Below, one piece after another: positions 28,599 to 37,672 of a stretch of 64,000 nucleotides of DNA. Within the stretch, counting starts at the first letter, position 1. Every line of letters begins with the position of its first letter. The notes beneath the pieces were generated by a model. It was not told the DNA's origin, searched no databases, and saw only the letters and a list, made by a program, of their open reading frames with translations. The position numbers and the translations under genes were made by a program. The DNA comes from Flavisolibacter nicotianae (GTDB taxonomy: Bacteria; Bacteroidota; Bacteroidia; Chitinophagales; Chitinophagaceae), in contig NZ_RBCI01000009.1 of the NCBI RefSeq assembly GCF_003628535.1, forward strand, positions 62,001 to 126,000. Direction: 5' to 3'.

Positions 28599-29459
28599 TT
28601 AGTGAAAATCCTGCTGGTCATCAATCGCGTCAAAAAGCATTTGGGTTGCCAGCGGCGGCAAGGCCCACAGCAGGAAGTGCGGCAGCGCTTTGCTCCAGGT
28701 GGCAAGATCGTGGCGACCTTCCTGGTCGTTGACATAACAAATGTCGCTGCCGTTTTCGTAGCCGATGGTTTCCAACTCCCGAATCAGGTCGAGGGTATCG
28801 TCGATGGAGTCGATCACACCATTGTTGTTGCGGTCGGCTGTCTCGTCGAGCGAACCGGTCATAAAATAAAAACGCCTGCCGGCATGGTAGCTTTTTTTCC
28901 GAATAACCTGGTGAATGATGCGGTGCCGGTCGTCATCGTATTCATCGTGCAGATCCCTCGACCGCCACCAAAGCGAACCGGAAAAAACACCGGCAACGGA
29001 AAAGACATCCGGGTAGTTCCACAACGTGTCGATTGCGGACAGGCCTCCCATGGAAAAGCCAGCAATCATCGTTTGGCGGTATTGTTCGACACCGTAATGC
29101 AGGTGCAGAAACGGCAGCAGTTCTTCCACCAAAAATCGTTGATAGGCATTCGCCTTTTTCCCCCGGCCGGCAAAGTCCAGGTTTTCGGCTGTTCCGTATT
29201 CGTCGATACGGTCTTTGTTGCAATGCACGCCAACACAAACGACGGGAGCTATCTGGTTTGTTTCGAGCAAACCATTCAGGAGCGGGGCAAACTGCATTTC
29301 ATCAAGATTTTGCCCGTCGTTCAACACAAGCAGCGACAGCGAAGAGGGCCTGGCAATTTGTTTGGGATGGTAGACATCAACGATGACATACCGTTTTAGA
29401 AAATGTGAGGCAAGGGCTTTTTGTTCTACCAGGATAGTGGATAACTCGTCGAGAAGCAT
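28599..29459 (-). CDS. Esterase-like alpha/beta hydrolase with an EF-hand-like loop
   Basis: A 286-residue alpha/beta hydrolase of the putative-esterase (PF00756, enterochelin esterase/antigen 85-like) group. The nucleophile elbow is GFSMGG with Ser136; a C-terminal His sits in EGRHDLATW near 266. There is no signal peptide. An unusual insertion at 209-220 matches a 12-residue EF-hand loop (Asp209, Asn211, Asn213, Gly214, Ile216, Asp217, Asp220), suggesting calcium binding. It is divergent from the ATP-grasp ligase gene and likely belongs to the same amidoligase gene group. Its natural ester or thioester is unknown. Confidence 0.85.
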   Translation of the reverse strand: MLLDELSTILVEQKALASHFLKRYVIVDVYHPKQIARPSSLSLLVLNDGQNLDEMQFAPLLNGLLETNQIAPVVCVGVHCNKDRIDEYGTAENLDFAGRGKKANAYQRFLVEELLPFLHLHYGVEQYRQTMIAGFSMGGLSAIDTLWNYPDVFSVAGVFSGSLWWRSRDLHDEYDDDRHRIIHQVIRKKSYHAGRRFYFMTGSLDETADRNNNGVIDSIDDTLDLIRELETIGYENGSDICYVNDQEGRHDLATWSKALPHFLLWALPPLATQMLFDAIDDQQDFH

Positions 29460-29576
29460 AAGGCCAAATATAAGTGCAGCGACAGAATTGCCCGGAGTTG
29501 GCGTGGCAAAATATTTTTTGTGGCTTTATTTTATATTGTATTTTTTGACCCTGATTAGGACATTAAACCCAGCGAC

Positions 29577-30542
29577 ATGAAAAAGATTGGCATTCTCTTC
29601 GGCCAGGAACGCAGCTTCCCCATGGCATTGATCGAGCGGATTAACAGCAAAGGTGTCGAAGGCATCACGGCCGAACCGGTACGGATCGATAAGGTGATGC
29701 AGGGAGAGCCGTCCGGCTACGCGGTCATCATCGACCGGATCTCGCAGGATGTCCCGTTTTACCGCACTTATTTGAAAAATGCCGCCATGACAGGAGCCGC
29801 CGTCATCAACAACCCGTTTTGGTGGAGTGCCGACGACAAATTTTTCAACAACTGCCTGATGGTGCAGGTTGGCGTACCGGTGCCCAAAACCGTTATTCTC
29901 CCCTCGTACGAAATGCCTACCGACACCAAAAGCGAATCGTTTTCCAACTTGGCTTATCCACTCGACTGGCCGGGCATTTTCAATTATGTTGGTTTCCCGG
30001 CCTACATGAAGCCTTATGCCGGGGGCGGCTGGAAAAACGTCTACAAGTTGAACAACATCGAAGAGTTTTACGAGAAACATTCGGAAACGGGTCAACTGGT
30101 CATGCTGTTGCAGGAGGAGATCATATTCGAAGAATACTATCGCTGTTATTGCATCGGCTGCAAGCATGTCCGCATCATGCCTTACGAGCCGCGTAACCCG
30201 CATCACCTGCGGTACCAGGCTGCATTCTCCCCATCGCAGGAACTGCTGAAGCAAATGGAAGAAATCGTGCTGCGCATCAACCATGCATTGGGGTATGATT
30301 TCAATACGGTGGAACTGGCGATCCGCGACGGTGTGCCCTATGCCATCGATTTTGGCAATCCTGCACCCGATGCGGAACGCAGCAGTGTGGGAGAAGACAA
30401 TTTTGAGTGGGTGGTGGAGACCGCCGCCAACTATGCGATTGAAAGGGCACAGGCACAATTGGAAGGACAAGACAACCTGACCTGGGGCGAATATGTGAAA
30501 AAGAGCGCCACCTCAAATGGCCTTCCGGATAGCGGCGTTTAG
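29577..30542 (+). CDS. ATP-grasp carboxylate-amine ligase, RimK-like
   Basis: A 321-residue ATP-grasp protein. Visible features are an N-terminal GILFGQERSFP segment, an ATP-binding strand and glycine loop YMKPYAGGGWKNVY near 142-155, LLQEEIIFEEYYR near 180, and the metal-binding pair NTVELAI ... AIDFGNPAP near 242-263. It lacks a signal peptide. Enzymes of this type join a carboxylate to an amine, through an acyl-phosphate, as in alpha-L-glutamate ligation. It is followed 108 bases later by a YbdK-type ligase on the same strand. Substrates unknown. Confidence 0.87.
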   Translation: MKKIGILFGQERSFPMALIERINSKGVEGITAEPVRIDKVMQGEPSGYAVIIDRISQDVPFYRTYLKNAAMTGAAVINNPFWWSADDKFFNNCLMVQVGVPVPKTVILPSYEMPTDTKSESFSNLAYPLDWPGIFNYVGFPAYMKPYAGGGWKNVYKLNNIEEFYEKHSETGQLVMLLQEEIIFEEYYRCYCIGCKHVRIMPYEPRNPHHLRYQAAFSPSQELLKQMEEIVLRINHALGYDFNTVELAIRDGVPYAIDFGNPAPDAERSSVGEDNFEWVVETAANYAIERAQAQLEGQDNLTWGEYVKKSATSNGLPDSGV

Positions 30543-30650
30543 CACCGGACTGCTGTTGTACAACTACCAATAAACTTCCTGGAAAAACATGTAACCCCGC
30601 ATGCTGATTGCGTGAATCAGGCAGCATGACCGTTAAATACCAAACAGTGC

Positions 30651-31766
30651 ATGGCAAACATCAATTATAAAACTTTCACGCTTGGCGTAGAAGAAGAATA
30701 CATGGTCATGGACCCCGTTACGAGGGAGTTGAAAAGCCATGAGCAGAAGATCGTGCAGGAAGGCCAGAAAATCATCAAGGACAAAGTAAAGGCCGAGATG
30801 CACCAGGCAGTGGTGGAAGTGGGCACGGATATCTGCGCCGACATTGAAGAAGCCCATAAAGATGTGTCCGTGCTTCGCAAAACCATTTCCGGCATCGCCG
30901 GCGACCTGGGGTTTGCCATGGGCGCTGCCGGTACCCACCCGTTCAGCCACTGGGAAAGCCAGTTGATTACGGACCATGTTCGCTACAACGAAATCGTGAA
31001 CGAATTGCAGGATGCGGCCCGCAGCAACCTGATTTTCGGCCTGCATGTTCACGTCGGAATGGAAACAAGGGAAATGGCCAACCATATTGCCAATTCTACC
31101 CGCTATTTCCTGCCACACGTTTATGCCCTCAGCACCAATTCGCCGTTTTGGGAAGGACGGAAAACAGGCTACAAATCCTTCCGTACAAAAGTGTTTGACA
31201 AATTTCCCCGCACCGGTATCCCCGAAGCATTCGACAGCATTGAAGCCTATGACAACTACGTGAAGCTGCTGATGAAGACCAATTGCATTGACAACGCGAA
31301 AAAGATCTGGTGGGACCTCCGGGTGCACCCGTTTTTCAACACGGTGGAATTTCGCATTTGCGATGTGCCCATGACGGTGGATGAAACCATTGCCCTGGCT
31401 GCGCTCTTCCAGGCCATCTGCGTCAAGATCTACAAACTGCGGCAGCAAAACATGAATTTCATTCAATACCCACGACCACTGATCAACGAAAACAAGTGGC
31501 GGGCAAGCCGCTATGGCATTGACGGTTACCTGATTGATTTCGGCAAGGAAGAAGAAGTGAACACCAGGGTGCTGGTGTACGAATTGCTCGATTTTGTCGA
31601 TGATGTCGTGGATCACCTGGGTTCACGAAACAGGATTCAGCATATTCACAAAATCCTGGAAAAGGGTACCGGTGCCGACCGGCAACTGGCCATCTATGAA
31701 GAAACAAAAGACCTTGGTAAAGTTGCCGAATACATTTCCACGCAATTTCTTGAAGGAACTGCCTGA
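30651..31766 (+). CDS. YbdK-type carboxylate-amine ligase (GCS2 family)
   Basis: A 371-residue glutamine-synthetase-fold ligase of the GCS2 family, to which YbdK (weak glutamate-cysteine ligase) belongs. The signature LGVEEEYMVMD near 11-21 supplies metal-binding glutamates. GLHVHVGM near 130-137 and VEFRICDVP near 232-240 are further active-site strands. The usual GshA partner for glutathione is absent, and bshC points to bacillithiol rather than glutathione, so true gamma-glutamylcysteine synthesis is unlikely. It probably makes a gamma-glutamyl or other amide with the ATP-grasp neighbour. Confidence 0.9.
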   Translation: MANINYKTFTLGVEEEYMVMDPVTRELKSHEQKIVQEGQKIIKDKVKAEMHQAVVEVGTDICADIEEAHKDVSVLRKTISGIAGDLGFAMGAAGTHPFSHWESQLITDHVRYNEIVNELQDAARSNLIFGLHVHVGMETREMANHIANSTRYFLPHVYALSTNSPFWEGRKTGYKSFRTKVFDKFPRTGIPEAFDSIEAYDNYVKLLMKTNCIDNAKKIWWDLRVHPFFNTVEFRICDVPMTVDETIALAALFQAICVKIYKLRQQNMNFIQYPRPLINENKWRASRYGIDGYLIDFGKEEEVNTRVLVYELLDFVDDVVDHLGSRNRIQHIHKILEKGTGADRQLAIYEETKDLGKVAEYISTQFLEGTA

Positions 31767-31879
31767 TGGTTATTTTGAATTACGGGGCTTTTTTTTGTAT
31801 CTTGTTTTTGGCGGAATTTTCAGAAAAGAATTGATCACAGAACGCGGCTGTACTCTACTTGAATACTTAATTCAATACG

Positions 31880-32143
31880 ATGGCACGCATTTTCACAATC
31901 AGCTTCACTTACGACGATGCATTGTACACAACGATGGTGACCGTTCGAACCACGCCACTTTATATCGAGTACCTGCTAACGACCCTGGAATTTGATCTTC
32001 GCCTCCTGCTGCCCGGAAACAGGATCATCTCCCCTTCTCCCGGGAATTACATTTTCCCCGATGCCACAAGCGACAATTCCGCGTTGCTGATGAAGACCAT
32101 CATCGAGGCGGTGGCAACGCATATGCAGGCAGTGGGAAGTTAG
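31880..32143 (+). CDS. Small conserved-looking hypothetical protein
   Basis: An 87-residue soluble protein (MARIFTISFTYDDALY start) with alternating beta-like segments, a basic/proline LLPGNRIISPSPGNY stretch in the middle and a C-terminal helix. The composition is normal for a folded protein and codon use fits its neighbours. I recall very similar small proteins in other Bacteroidota but know no function. It lies 113 bases after the YbdK-type gene on the same strand. Confidence 0.7.
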   Translation: MARIFTISFTYDDALYTTMVTVRTTPLYIEYLLTTLEFDLRLLLPGNRIISPSPGNYIFPDATSDNSALLMKTIIEAVATHMQAVGS

Positions 32144-32209
32144 CAGGATATTCGGGGCTCGACGTTATGGAAAACTTATTTTCCAACATGCCCAATAACA
32201 TTAGGCAGT

Positions 32210-33244
32210 TCACTTCTTCTCATCCACTTCCCTGATCCATTTAATCACACCGTTCATAAAAACCTGCTGGTCGTCCCACATGGCCAGGTGACTGCCGTTG
32301 GGACAATACAGGTAGCTGCCGTTTTTAACCATTTTGCTTTGCTCCTCCATCGCTTTCGGGTCCATTGTGTCATACTTCGCACCGATCATCAGCGTTGGTA
32401 TGGCAATTTCGTGCAAACGGTTTTTAATGTCCCAGGCCGCCAGCCGGCCGCGAATGCCGAATTCAGAAGGTCCCTGCATCATGGTATAGATAACTTCATT
32501 GCCATGTTTGAACGAACGGTTGATGGGATCGGGCCACTCGGCCAGGCGGCAAAGGTGCTGTTTGTAAAAATTAGGAAGCAGCAGTTCCATGTAACGTGGA
32601 TTGCTGAAATCGTTCCTGGCTTCGATGGCCCGCACTTCGTCCAGCACGTTCGGATCCATTTGTTTGGCCAGTACGTCAGCGGCGTAGCGGCCGTATTCGG
32701 GTGCACTGGCCACCATATTGGCAACGATCAATCCTTTCATGCGCTGCTGGTATTTCAGCGCATACTCCATTCCGAGGATGCCGCCCCAGGAATTGCCCAG
32801 CACATAGAAATTGGTTTGATCGGCGCCAATGGCTTTGCGCACCTGTTCCACTTCGTCGACAAAGCGCTCCGTTACCCACAAGGAGCTGTCTGTTGGTTGA
32901 TCGGAATAGTAAGAACCCAGTTGATCGTATTCGTAAAACTCAAAGCCTTCCTTTGGGAAAAAGCTTTCAAAACACTCCATGTATTCGTGCGTCATGGCCG
33001 GCCCGCCATGCAGGAGCAGGATCTTGATTCGTGGATTGTTGCCAAAGCGCTTGGTCCAGACCCTGAAATTACCGACCGGCGTTTGAATGGGAATCAGTTT
33101 GATGCCGGCCGATTGAACGCCGGTGTCGCCGTAGTTGAAGTATTGCCGGACGGTGACATCGTTTATACCGGAGTTGTTTTTGCCCTTTGTCGTACAGGCA
33201 TACAAAAAAACGATCGCTGCAAGCACAAGCAGGCTCTTTCTCAT
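32210..33244 (-). CDS. Proline iminopeptidase-like alpha/beta hydrolase lipoprotein
   Basis: A 344-residue hydrolase. I set the start at 33244, where a lipoprotein signal begins (lipobox LYAC, Cys17), so it should be membrane anchored outside the cytoplasm. The S33-family features are HGGP near 79-82 (oxyanion), the nucleophile elbow GNSWGG with Ser152, an Asp in GAKYDTMDP and a His in NGSHLAMWDD near the C-terminus. Such enzymes remove N-terminal proline or hydrolyse amino-acid amides. It points away from the amidase gene, with 78 bases between starts. Confidence 0.88.
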   Translation of the reverse strand: MRKSLLVLAAIVFLYACTTKGKNNSGINDVTVRQYFNYGDTGVQSAGIKLIPIQTPVGNFRVWTKRFGNNPRIKILLLHGGPAMTHEYMECFESFFPKEGFEFYEYDQLGSYYSDQPTDSSLWVTERFVDEVEQVRKAIGADQTNFYVLGNSWGGILGMEYALKYQQRMKGLIVANMVASAPEYGRYAADVLAKQMDPNVLDEVRAIEARNDFSNPRYMELLLPNFYKQHLCRLAEWPDPINRSFKHGNEVIYTMMQGPSEFGIRGRLAAWDIKNRLHEIAIPTLMIGAKYDTMDPKAMEEQSKMVKNGSYLYCPNGSHLAMWDDQQVFMNGVIKWIREVDEKK

Positions 33245-33322
33245 ATTGAATGGCATTGGCCGCAAAAGGTAGAAAAGTTTTGCTTTATTTTCACCCCGCA
33301 CATCCACATGTAATGACGGCAT

Positions 33323-34981
33323 ATGAAAAAAATCATTCTCTTCCTGGCCCTTGGCGCAGGCCTTATTTCGAATGCACAAACCCGCAAAGACTCGCTGCGC
33401 CTGTTGCAGCAGACCGCCGGTTTATACGACCTGGATTTTACCGAAGCAGAAACGGATTCGCTATTGGCCAATGTGCTGGCTGCAAAAAGCATCCTGCAGC
33501 GCATGCACCAGGAATTACTGTCCAATGACTTGCCTTTTCCATTTGCTTTTCATCCCGCACCACCCGGATTTTCCATCCCTGCAAAACAACAGAAGATCGC
33601 CTGGGATATCCCAGCCAATGTAGCACTACCCAAAAACAAATCTGACCTGGCATTTTATTCCATCCCGCAACTGGCGTCATTGCTGAAGAATAAAAAAATC
33701 AGCTCTGTCGAACTAACACGGTTCTACCTGGACCGCCTGAAAAAATGGGGCGATACACTGGAGTGCGTCGTCACACTAACCGAAGACCTGGCGTTGCAGC
33801 AGGCAAGAACAGCCGACGAAGAACTGCGCAAAGGCCTATACCGGGGCTTGCTGCATGGAATCCCTTACGGCCTGAAAGATTTGTTTGCCGTAAAAGGCTA
33901 TAAAACAACCTGGGGCGCCATGCCTTACAAAGACCAAATGGTGGAAGAAGATGCCTTCGTGTACACGCAGCTTAAAAACGCCGGTGCCGTTTTGTGCGCC
34001 AAGCTTACGCTGGGCGAACTGGCCATGGGCGACAGGTGGTTTGGCGGACTGACCCGCAATCCCTGGAACCTGAAACAGGGTTCCAGCGGCTCATCAGCCG
34101 GCAGCGCATCCTCGGTGGTGGCAGGCCTGCTACCGTTTGCCATCGGTACGGAAACGCTGGGCTCTATCGTATCACCTTCTACACGTTGCGGTGCTACCGG
34201 CTTGCGGCCTACGTTTGGGACCATCAGCCGGAGCGGCGCCATGGTCTTGTGCTGGAGCCTGGATAAGGCGGGCCCGATTTCCCGCAGTGCCGAGGACGAC
34301 GCCATCGTTTATTCTTACCTGAAGGGTACTGATGGAAAAGATGCTGGTGCGGTAGACCATGCCTTCAATTACAATCCCAAACGCGATATCAAAAAGCTGC
34401 GCATTGCTTATGCGGAAAATTATTTCAGCCGCTTACCGAAGGATGCACCGGAATGGAATGTACTGGAGACGTTCAAAAAGATGGGCAACACCCCGCAAGC
34501 GGTCAGCTTTCCCGACTCTACGGTCTATCCGGCCAACCTCGTTGGCATTATCCTGAATGCGGAAGCCGGTGCTGCATTTGATGAACTGACGCGATCGGGC
34601 CGGGATTCCATCCTGGTACAACAATCCCGGTTTTCGTGGCCCAACACGTTTCGCTCGGCGCGGTTTATCCCGGCTGTCGAATACATCAATGCCAACCGCT
34701 ACCGCAGCCGGCTTTGCCAGCAGGTGCAGCAATTTCTAAAAGACTACGACGTGGTGATCGTGCCCACGTTTGCAGGTGCCCAGTTGCGCATCACCAACCT
34801 TACCGGCAACCCGGTCGTATGCCTGCCGATGGGTTACGACAAAAACGGCCTTCCGCAAAGCATTACCTTCGTGGGCAATCTTTATGATGAAGCCTCCATC
34901 CTGGAAGCAGCGAAAGCCTACCAATCCAAAACAGAACACAACAAAAAGCACCCGTCTCTCTTTACCAATCAATCATACTGA
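33323..34981 (+). CDS. Exported amidase-signature hydrolase
   Basis: A 552-residue exported amidase with a signal peptide (1-18, ending SNAQ). The Ser-cisSer-Lys site is visible: Lys185 in GIPYGLKDLF and a serine cluster QGSSGSSAGSAS at 252-263, with Ser258 the likely nucleophile. An extra N-terminal helical region of about 90 residues precedes the core. It resembles periplasmic Glu-tRNA amidotransferase A-like amidases of the phylum but, being exported, it cannot be GatA. It is followed eight bases later by an exported amidohydrolase, so the two form an operon acting on external amides. Confidence 0.92.
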   Translation: MKKIILFLALGAGLISNAQTRKDSLRLLQQTAGLYDLDFTEAETDSLLANVLAAKSILQRMHQELLSNDLPFPFAFHPAPPGFSIPAKQQKIAWDIPANVALPKNKSDLAFYSIPQLASLLKNKKISSVELTRFYLDRLKKWGDTLECVVTLTEDLALQQARTADEELRKGLYRGLLHGIPYGLKDLFAVKGYKTTWGAMPYKDQMVEEDAFVYTQLKNAGAVLCAKLTLGELAMGDRWFGGLTRNPWNLKQGSSGSSAGSASSVVAGLLPFAIGTETLGSIVSPSTRCGATGLRPTFGTISRSGAMVLCWSLDKAGPISRSAEDDAIVYSYLKGTDGKDAGAVDHAFNYNPKRDIKKLRIAYAENYFSRLPKDAPEWNVLETFKKMGNTPQAVSFPDSTVYPANLVGIILNAEAGAAFDELTRSGRDSILVQQSRFSWPNTFRSARFIPAVEYINANRYRSRLCQQVQQFLKDYDVVIVPTFAGAQLRITNLTGNPVVCLPMGYDKNGLPQSITFVGNLYDEASILEAAKAYQSKTEHNKKHPSLFTNQSY

Positions 34982-34989
34982 CTTTTGAA

Positions 34990-36636
34990 ATGATGAAACA
35001 ACTCTTGATACTTTGTGTAGGCAGCCTGTTGTCGCTGACTGTGGGTGCGCAAAAAAAGCAGGCGGACCTGCTGCTGTATAACGGGAAAATTTATACGGCG
35101 GATGCACGGTTTTCCGTGGCATCGGCTATGGCGGTAAAGGACGGCAGGGTGCTGGAAACCGGCAGTAGCCAGCAACTGCTGGCTCGATACGAGGCAAAAG
35201 AAAAAGTGGACGCCGGTGGCCGGCCCGTTTACCCCGGTTTTATTGATGCGCATGCCCATTTTTTTGGCTATGGACTCGGATTGCAAAACGCCGATCTCGT
35301 TGGCACCGAAAGCTGGGAAGAAATCCTGCAACGACTGCAGGCGCATGTGGCAAAAAAGAACATCCGACCGGGTGAATGGATCATTGGCCGCGGCTGGGAC
35401 CAGAACGACTGGGCCGTAAAAGAGTTTCCAACAAAAGAAAGGCTCGATAAACTCTTTCCCAACAATCCCGTTTTCCTGACCCGGGTGGATGGCCATGCAG
35501 CCATTGCCAGCACGAAAGCGTTGGACCTGGCCGGAGTCAATACATCTTCGAAAGTCGAAGGCGGCGATGTGGAAGTAAAAAATGGCAAACTGACGGGTAT
35601 CCTTGTCGACAGGGCTACAGCACTGGTCGCGTCGCGGATCCCTGAACCCTCTTTGCAAACCTACCGGACCGCTCTTCTAGAAGCGCAGCAAAACTGTTTT
35701 GCCGTGGGCCTGACCACGGTGGATGATTGTGGGATTGGTTACGAAGAGGTACTCTTTATGGACAGTTTGCAAAAAGCAGGACAGCTCAAGATGCGTATTT
35801 ACGCCATGCTCAGTGATAACAGGGCAAACTTCCAGTTTGCTTTGCAAAAAGGCAGGATCAAAACGCCATCCCTGCATGTCGCATCGTTTAAGGTATATGC
35901 TGATGGCGCCCTTGGCTCCCGTGGCGCAGCGCTTTTACACCCTTACACTGACCGGCCCGACTGGACAGGTTTCCTGTTGAGCAGCCAGCAGCATTTTGAT
36001 TCCGTAGCGAACGTGATTTACAAAATGGGCTGGCAAATGAACACGCATGCCATTGGCGACTCCGGCAACCGGACGATCCTCAGGATTTATGGCAGCTATC
36101 TCCGCGGCAAAAACGACCGCCGGTGGCGAATCGAGCATTCGCAGGTGATAAACCAAGCCGACTTTGCGCTTTTCGGCCGCTACAGCATTATCCCTTCGGT
36201 TCAGCCCACCCATGCCACTTCCGACATGTACTGGGCAGAAAAACGGCTGGGACCCTCGCGGGTGAAAGGTGCTTACGCATTCAGGCAATTATTGAGTCAG
36301 AACGGCTGGCTTCCATTGGGTACCGATTTCCCTGTGGAGGACATTTCTCCTTTCAAGACCTTTTATGCGGCGGTGTTCCGCATGGACGCGAAAGGCTTTC
36401 CGGCAGGCGGCTATCAAATGGAAAATGCACTGACCCGCGAACAGGCAATCCGGGGTATGACCATCTGGGCGGCTAAAAGCAATTTTGAAGAATCGGAAAA
36501 AGGATCGCTCGAAAAAAACAAATGGGCTGATTTCATTATCCTTGATCAAGACCTGATGAAAGCAAGTCCCAAACAGGTGCTGGAAACAAACGTTTTGGCG
36601 ACGTATGTAGGCGGCTCAAAGGTTTATGGCAAATAG
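34990..36636 (+). CDS. Exported YtcJ-like amidohydrolase
   Basis: A 548-residue protein of the amidohydrolase 3 (YtcJ/NfdA) group, with a signal peptide (1-20, ending VGAQ). The metal site begins with YPGFIDAHAHFFGYG near 76-90, with later histidines in NTHAIGDSGN near 352, IEHSQ and a GTDFPVEDISP aspartate near 437. The protein looks complete. Relatives deacylate N-acyl amines or formamides. Start codon eight bases after the amidase stop implies co-translation and a shared substrate range. Confidence 0.92.
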   Translation: MMKQLLILCVGSLLSLTVGAQKKQADLLLYNGKIYTADARFSVASAMAVKDGRVLETGSSQQLLARYEAKEKVDAGGRPVYPGFIDAHAHFFGYGLGLQNADLVGTESWEEILQRLQAHVAKKNIRPGEWIIGRGWDQNDWAVKEFPTKERLDKLFPNNPVFLTRVDGHAAIASTKALDLAGVNTSSKVEGGDVEVKNGKLTGILVDRATALVASRIPEPSLQTYRTALLEAQQNCFAVGLTTVDDCGIGYEEVLFMDSLQKAGQLKMRIYAMLSDNRANFQFALQKGRIKTPSLHVASFKVYADGALGSRGAALLHPYTDRPDWTGFLLSSQQHFDSVANVIYKMGWQMNTHAIGDSGNRTILRIYGSYLRGKNDRRWRIEHSQVINQADFALFGRYSIIPSVQPTHATSDMYWAEKRLGPSRVKGAYAFRQLLSQNGWLPLGTDFPVEDISPFKTFYAAVFRMDAKGFPAGGYQMENALTREQAIRGMTIWAAKSNFEESEKGSLEKNKWADFIILDQDLMKASPKQVLETNVLATYVGGSKVYGK

Positions 36637-36652
36637 CTTGCAGAGAATCTCC

Positions 36653-36660
36653 TAAGTTTG
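36653..36660 (+). promoter_or_regulatory. -7-type promoter element of the amidotransferase gene
   Basis: TAAGTTTG matches TAnnTTTG, 10 bases before the ATG at 36671. It suggests that the gene has its own promoter despite following the amidohydrolase by 34 bases. Confidence 0.4.
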
Positions 36661-36670
36661 GAGCTTCGAT

Positions 36671-37498
36671 ATGATACGAGTAGCAATTTTGGACCTTTAC
36701 GAAGGGCAGGCCAACCAAGGCATGCGGTGCATCCGGCAGATCCTTGGCGAATGGAGTGAATTTCATAACCTGCCGATGGAGTGGAACGAGTTTGACGTGC
36801 GCCTGGAAAACGATGTACCCGACCTGACCTATGACATTTACATTTCGTCCGGTGGACCCGGTTCGCCGCTCGAGAGCGAAGGGTCTGACTGGGAGAAGGC
36901 CTATTTCCACTGGCTGGAAGGCGTGGAAGGGTGGAATGCCAACCCGGCCAATACCAATAAAAAATTCGTCTTTTTCATTTGCCATTCGTTCCAGCTGGTG
37001 TGCCGGCACTATGCCATTGGCAACATCAGCAAACGCAACAAAACCTCTTTTGGCGTTTACCCGGTTCATGTGACTCTCGAAGGCCAGCACGACGGTGTGT
37101 TTCGCGGCCTGGCCGACCCGTTTTACGTGGTGGACAGCCGCGACTACCAGGTCACTTCGCTGGATTTCGAAAAGATCGACATGCTGGGCAGCAAAATCCT
37201 CTGCATTGAAAAGTATCGCCCCCACGTGCCTTTCGAACAGGCCTTGATGGGTATCCGTTTCAACGAGTACATGATCGGAACCCAGTTTCACCCCGAAGCG
37301 GATGCGATCGGGATGAGCATGTACCTGCAACGGGAGGATAAGAAACAAACCGTGATTGAAAACCACGGCGAGGAAAAATGGCAATCCATGATCGAGCAAT
37401 TAAATGACCCGGACAAGATCATGTGGACCTATGCCCACGTTTTGCCCAACTTTTTGGGCGAAAGCATCCGGCAACTCCGGCCCGTTCTGGTAGCCTGA
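36671..37498 (+). CDS. Class I glutamine amidotransferase-like protein
   Basis: A 275-residue protein with a GATase1 fold. The triad is visible: nucleophile Cys104 in FFICHSFQLVC, and His/Glu in IGTQFHPEAD near 199-202. An SSGGPGSP oxyanion loop lies near 59-66. Unlike GuaA or CarA it has no synthetase domain; an extra C-terminal helical region of about 60 residues follows the core. It may supply ammonia to, or remove gamma-glutamyl groups from products of, the ATP-grasp and YbdK-type ligases upstream. That link is inference from gene proximity. Confidence 0.88.
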   Translation: MIRVAILDLYEGQANQGMRCIRQILGEWSEFHNLPMEWNEFDVRLENDVPDLTYDIYISSGGPGSPLESEGSDWEKAYFHWLEGVEGWNANPANTNKKFVFFICHSFQLVCRHYAIGNISKRNKTSFGVYPVHVTLEGQHDGVFRGLADPFYVVDSRDYQVTSLDFEKIDMLGSKILCIEKYRPHVPFEQALMGIRFNEYMIGTQFHPEADAIGMSMYLQREDKKQTVIENHGEEKWQSMIEQLNDPDKIMWTYAHVLPNFLGESIRQLRPVLVA

Positions 37499-37629
37499 TA
37501 CCGTTTTCATTTGGATTCCCTGGATTTGCTTTTGTAGCAATGCTTTGTCAGACCTGCGCTTCCCCGCTTGCTGATTGCAAATTAAAAGGAGTGGCAGCCT
37601 GAAAGCTTTCACAAACAAACGACATAGAA

Positions 37630-37656
37630 AAAGCCCCGCAGTGCGGGGCTTTCCGG
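37630..37656 (-). terminator. Terminator between the amidotransferase and TlpA genes
   Basis: AAAGCCCCGCA pairs with TGCGGGGCTTT around one base. The minus strand continues TTTCTATG, so it mainly ends the leftward TlpA transcript; it may also stop rightward reading from the amidotransferase gene. Confidence 0.85.
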
Positions 37657-37672
37657 TTTTCAACCAAAGCGT

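Noticed and set aside
30633-31616. Antisense open frame of about 330 codons over the YbdK-type ligase
   Set aside because: Shadow of a well-supported gene; hydrophobic composition without a plausible start or family.
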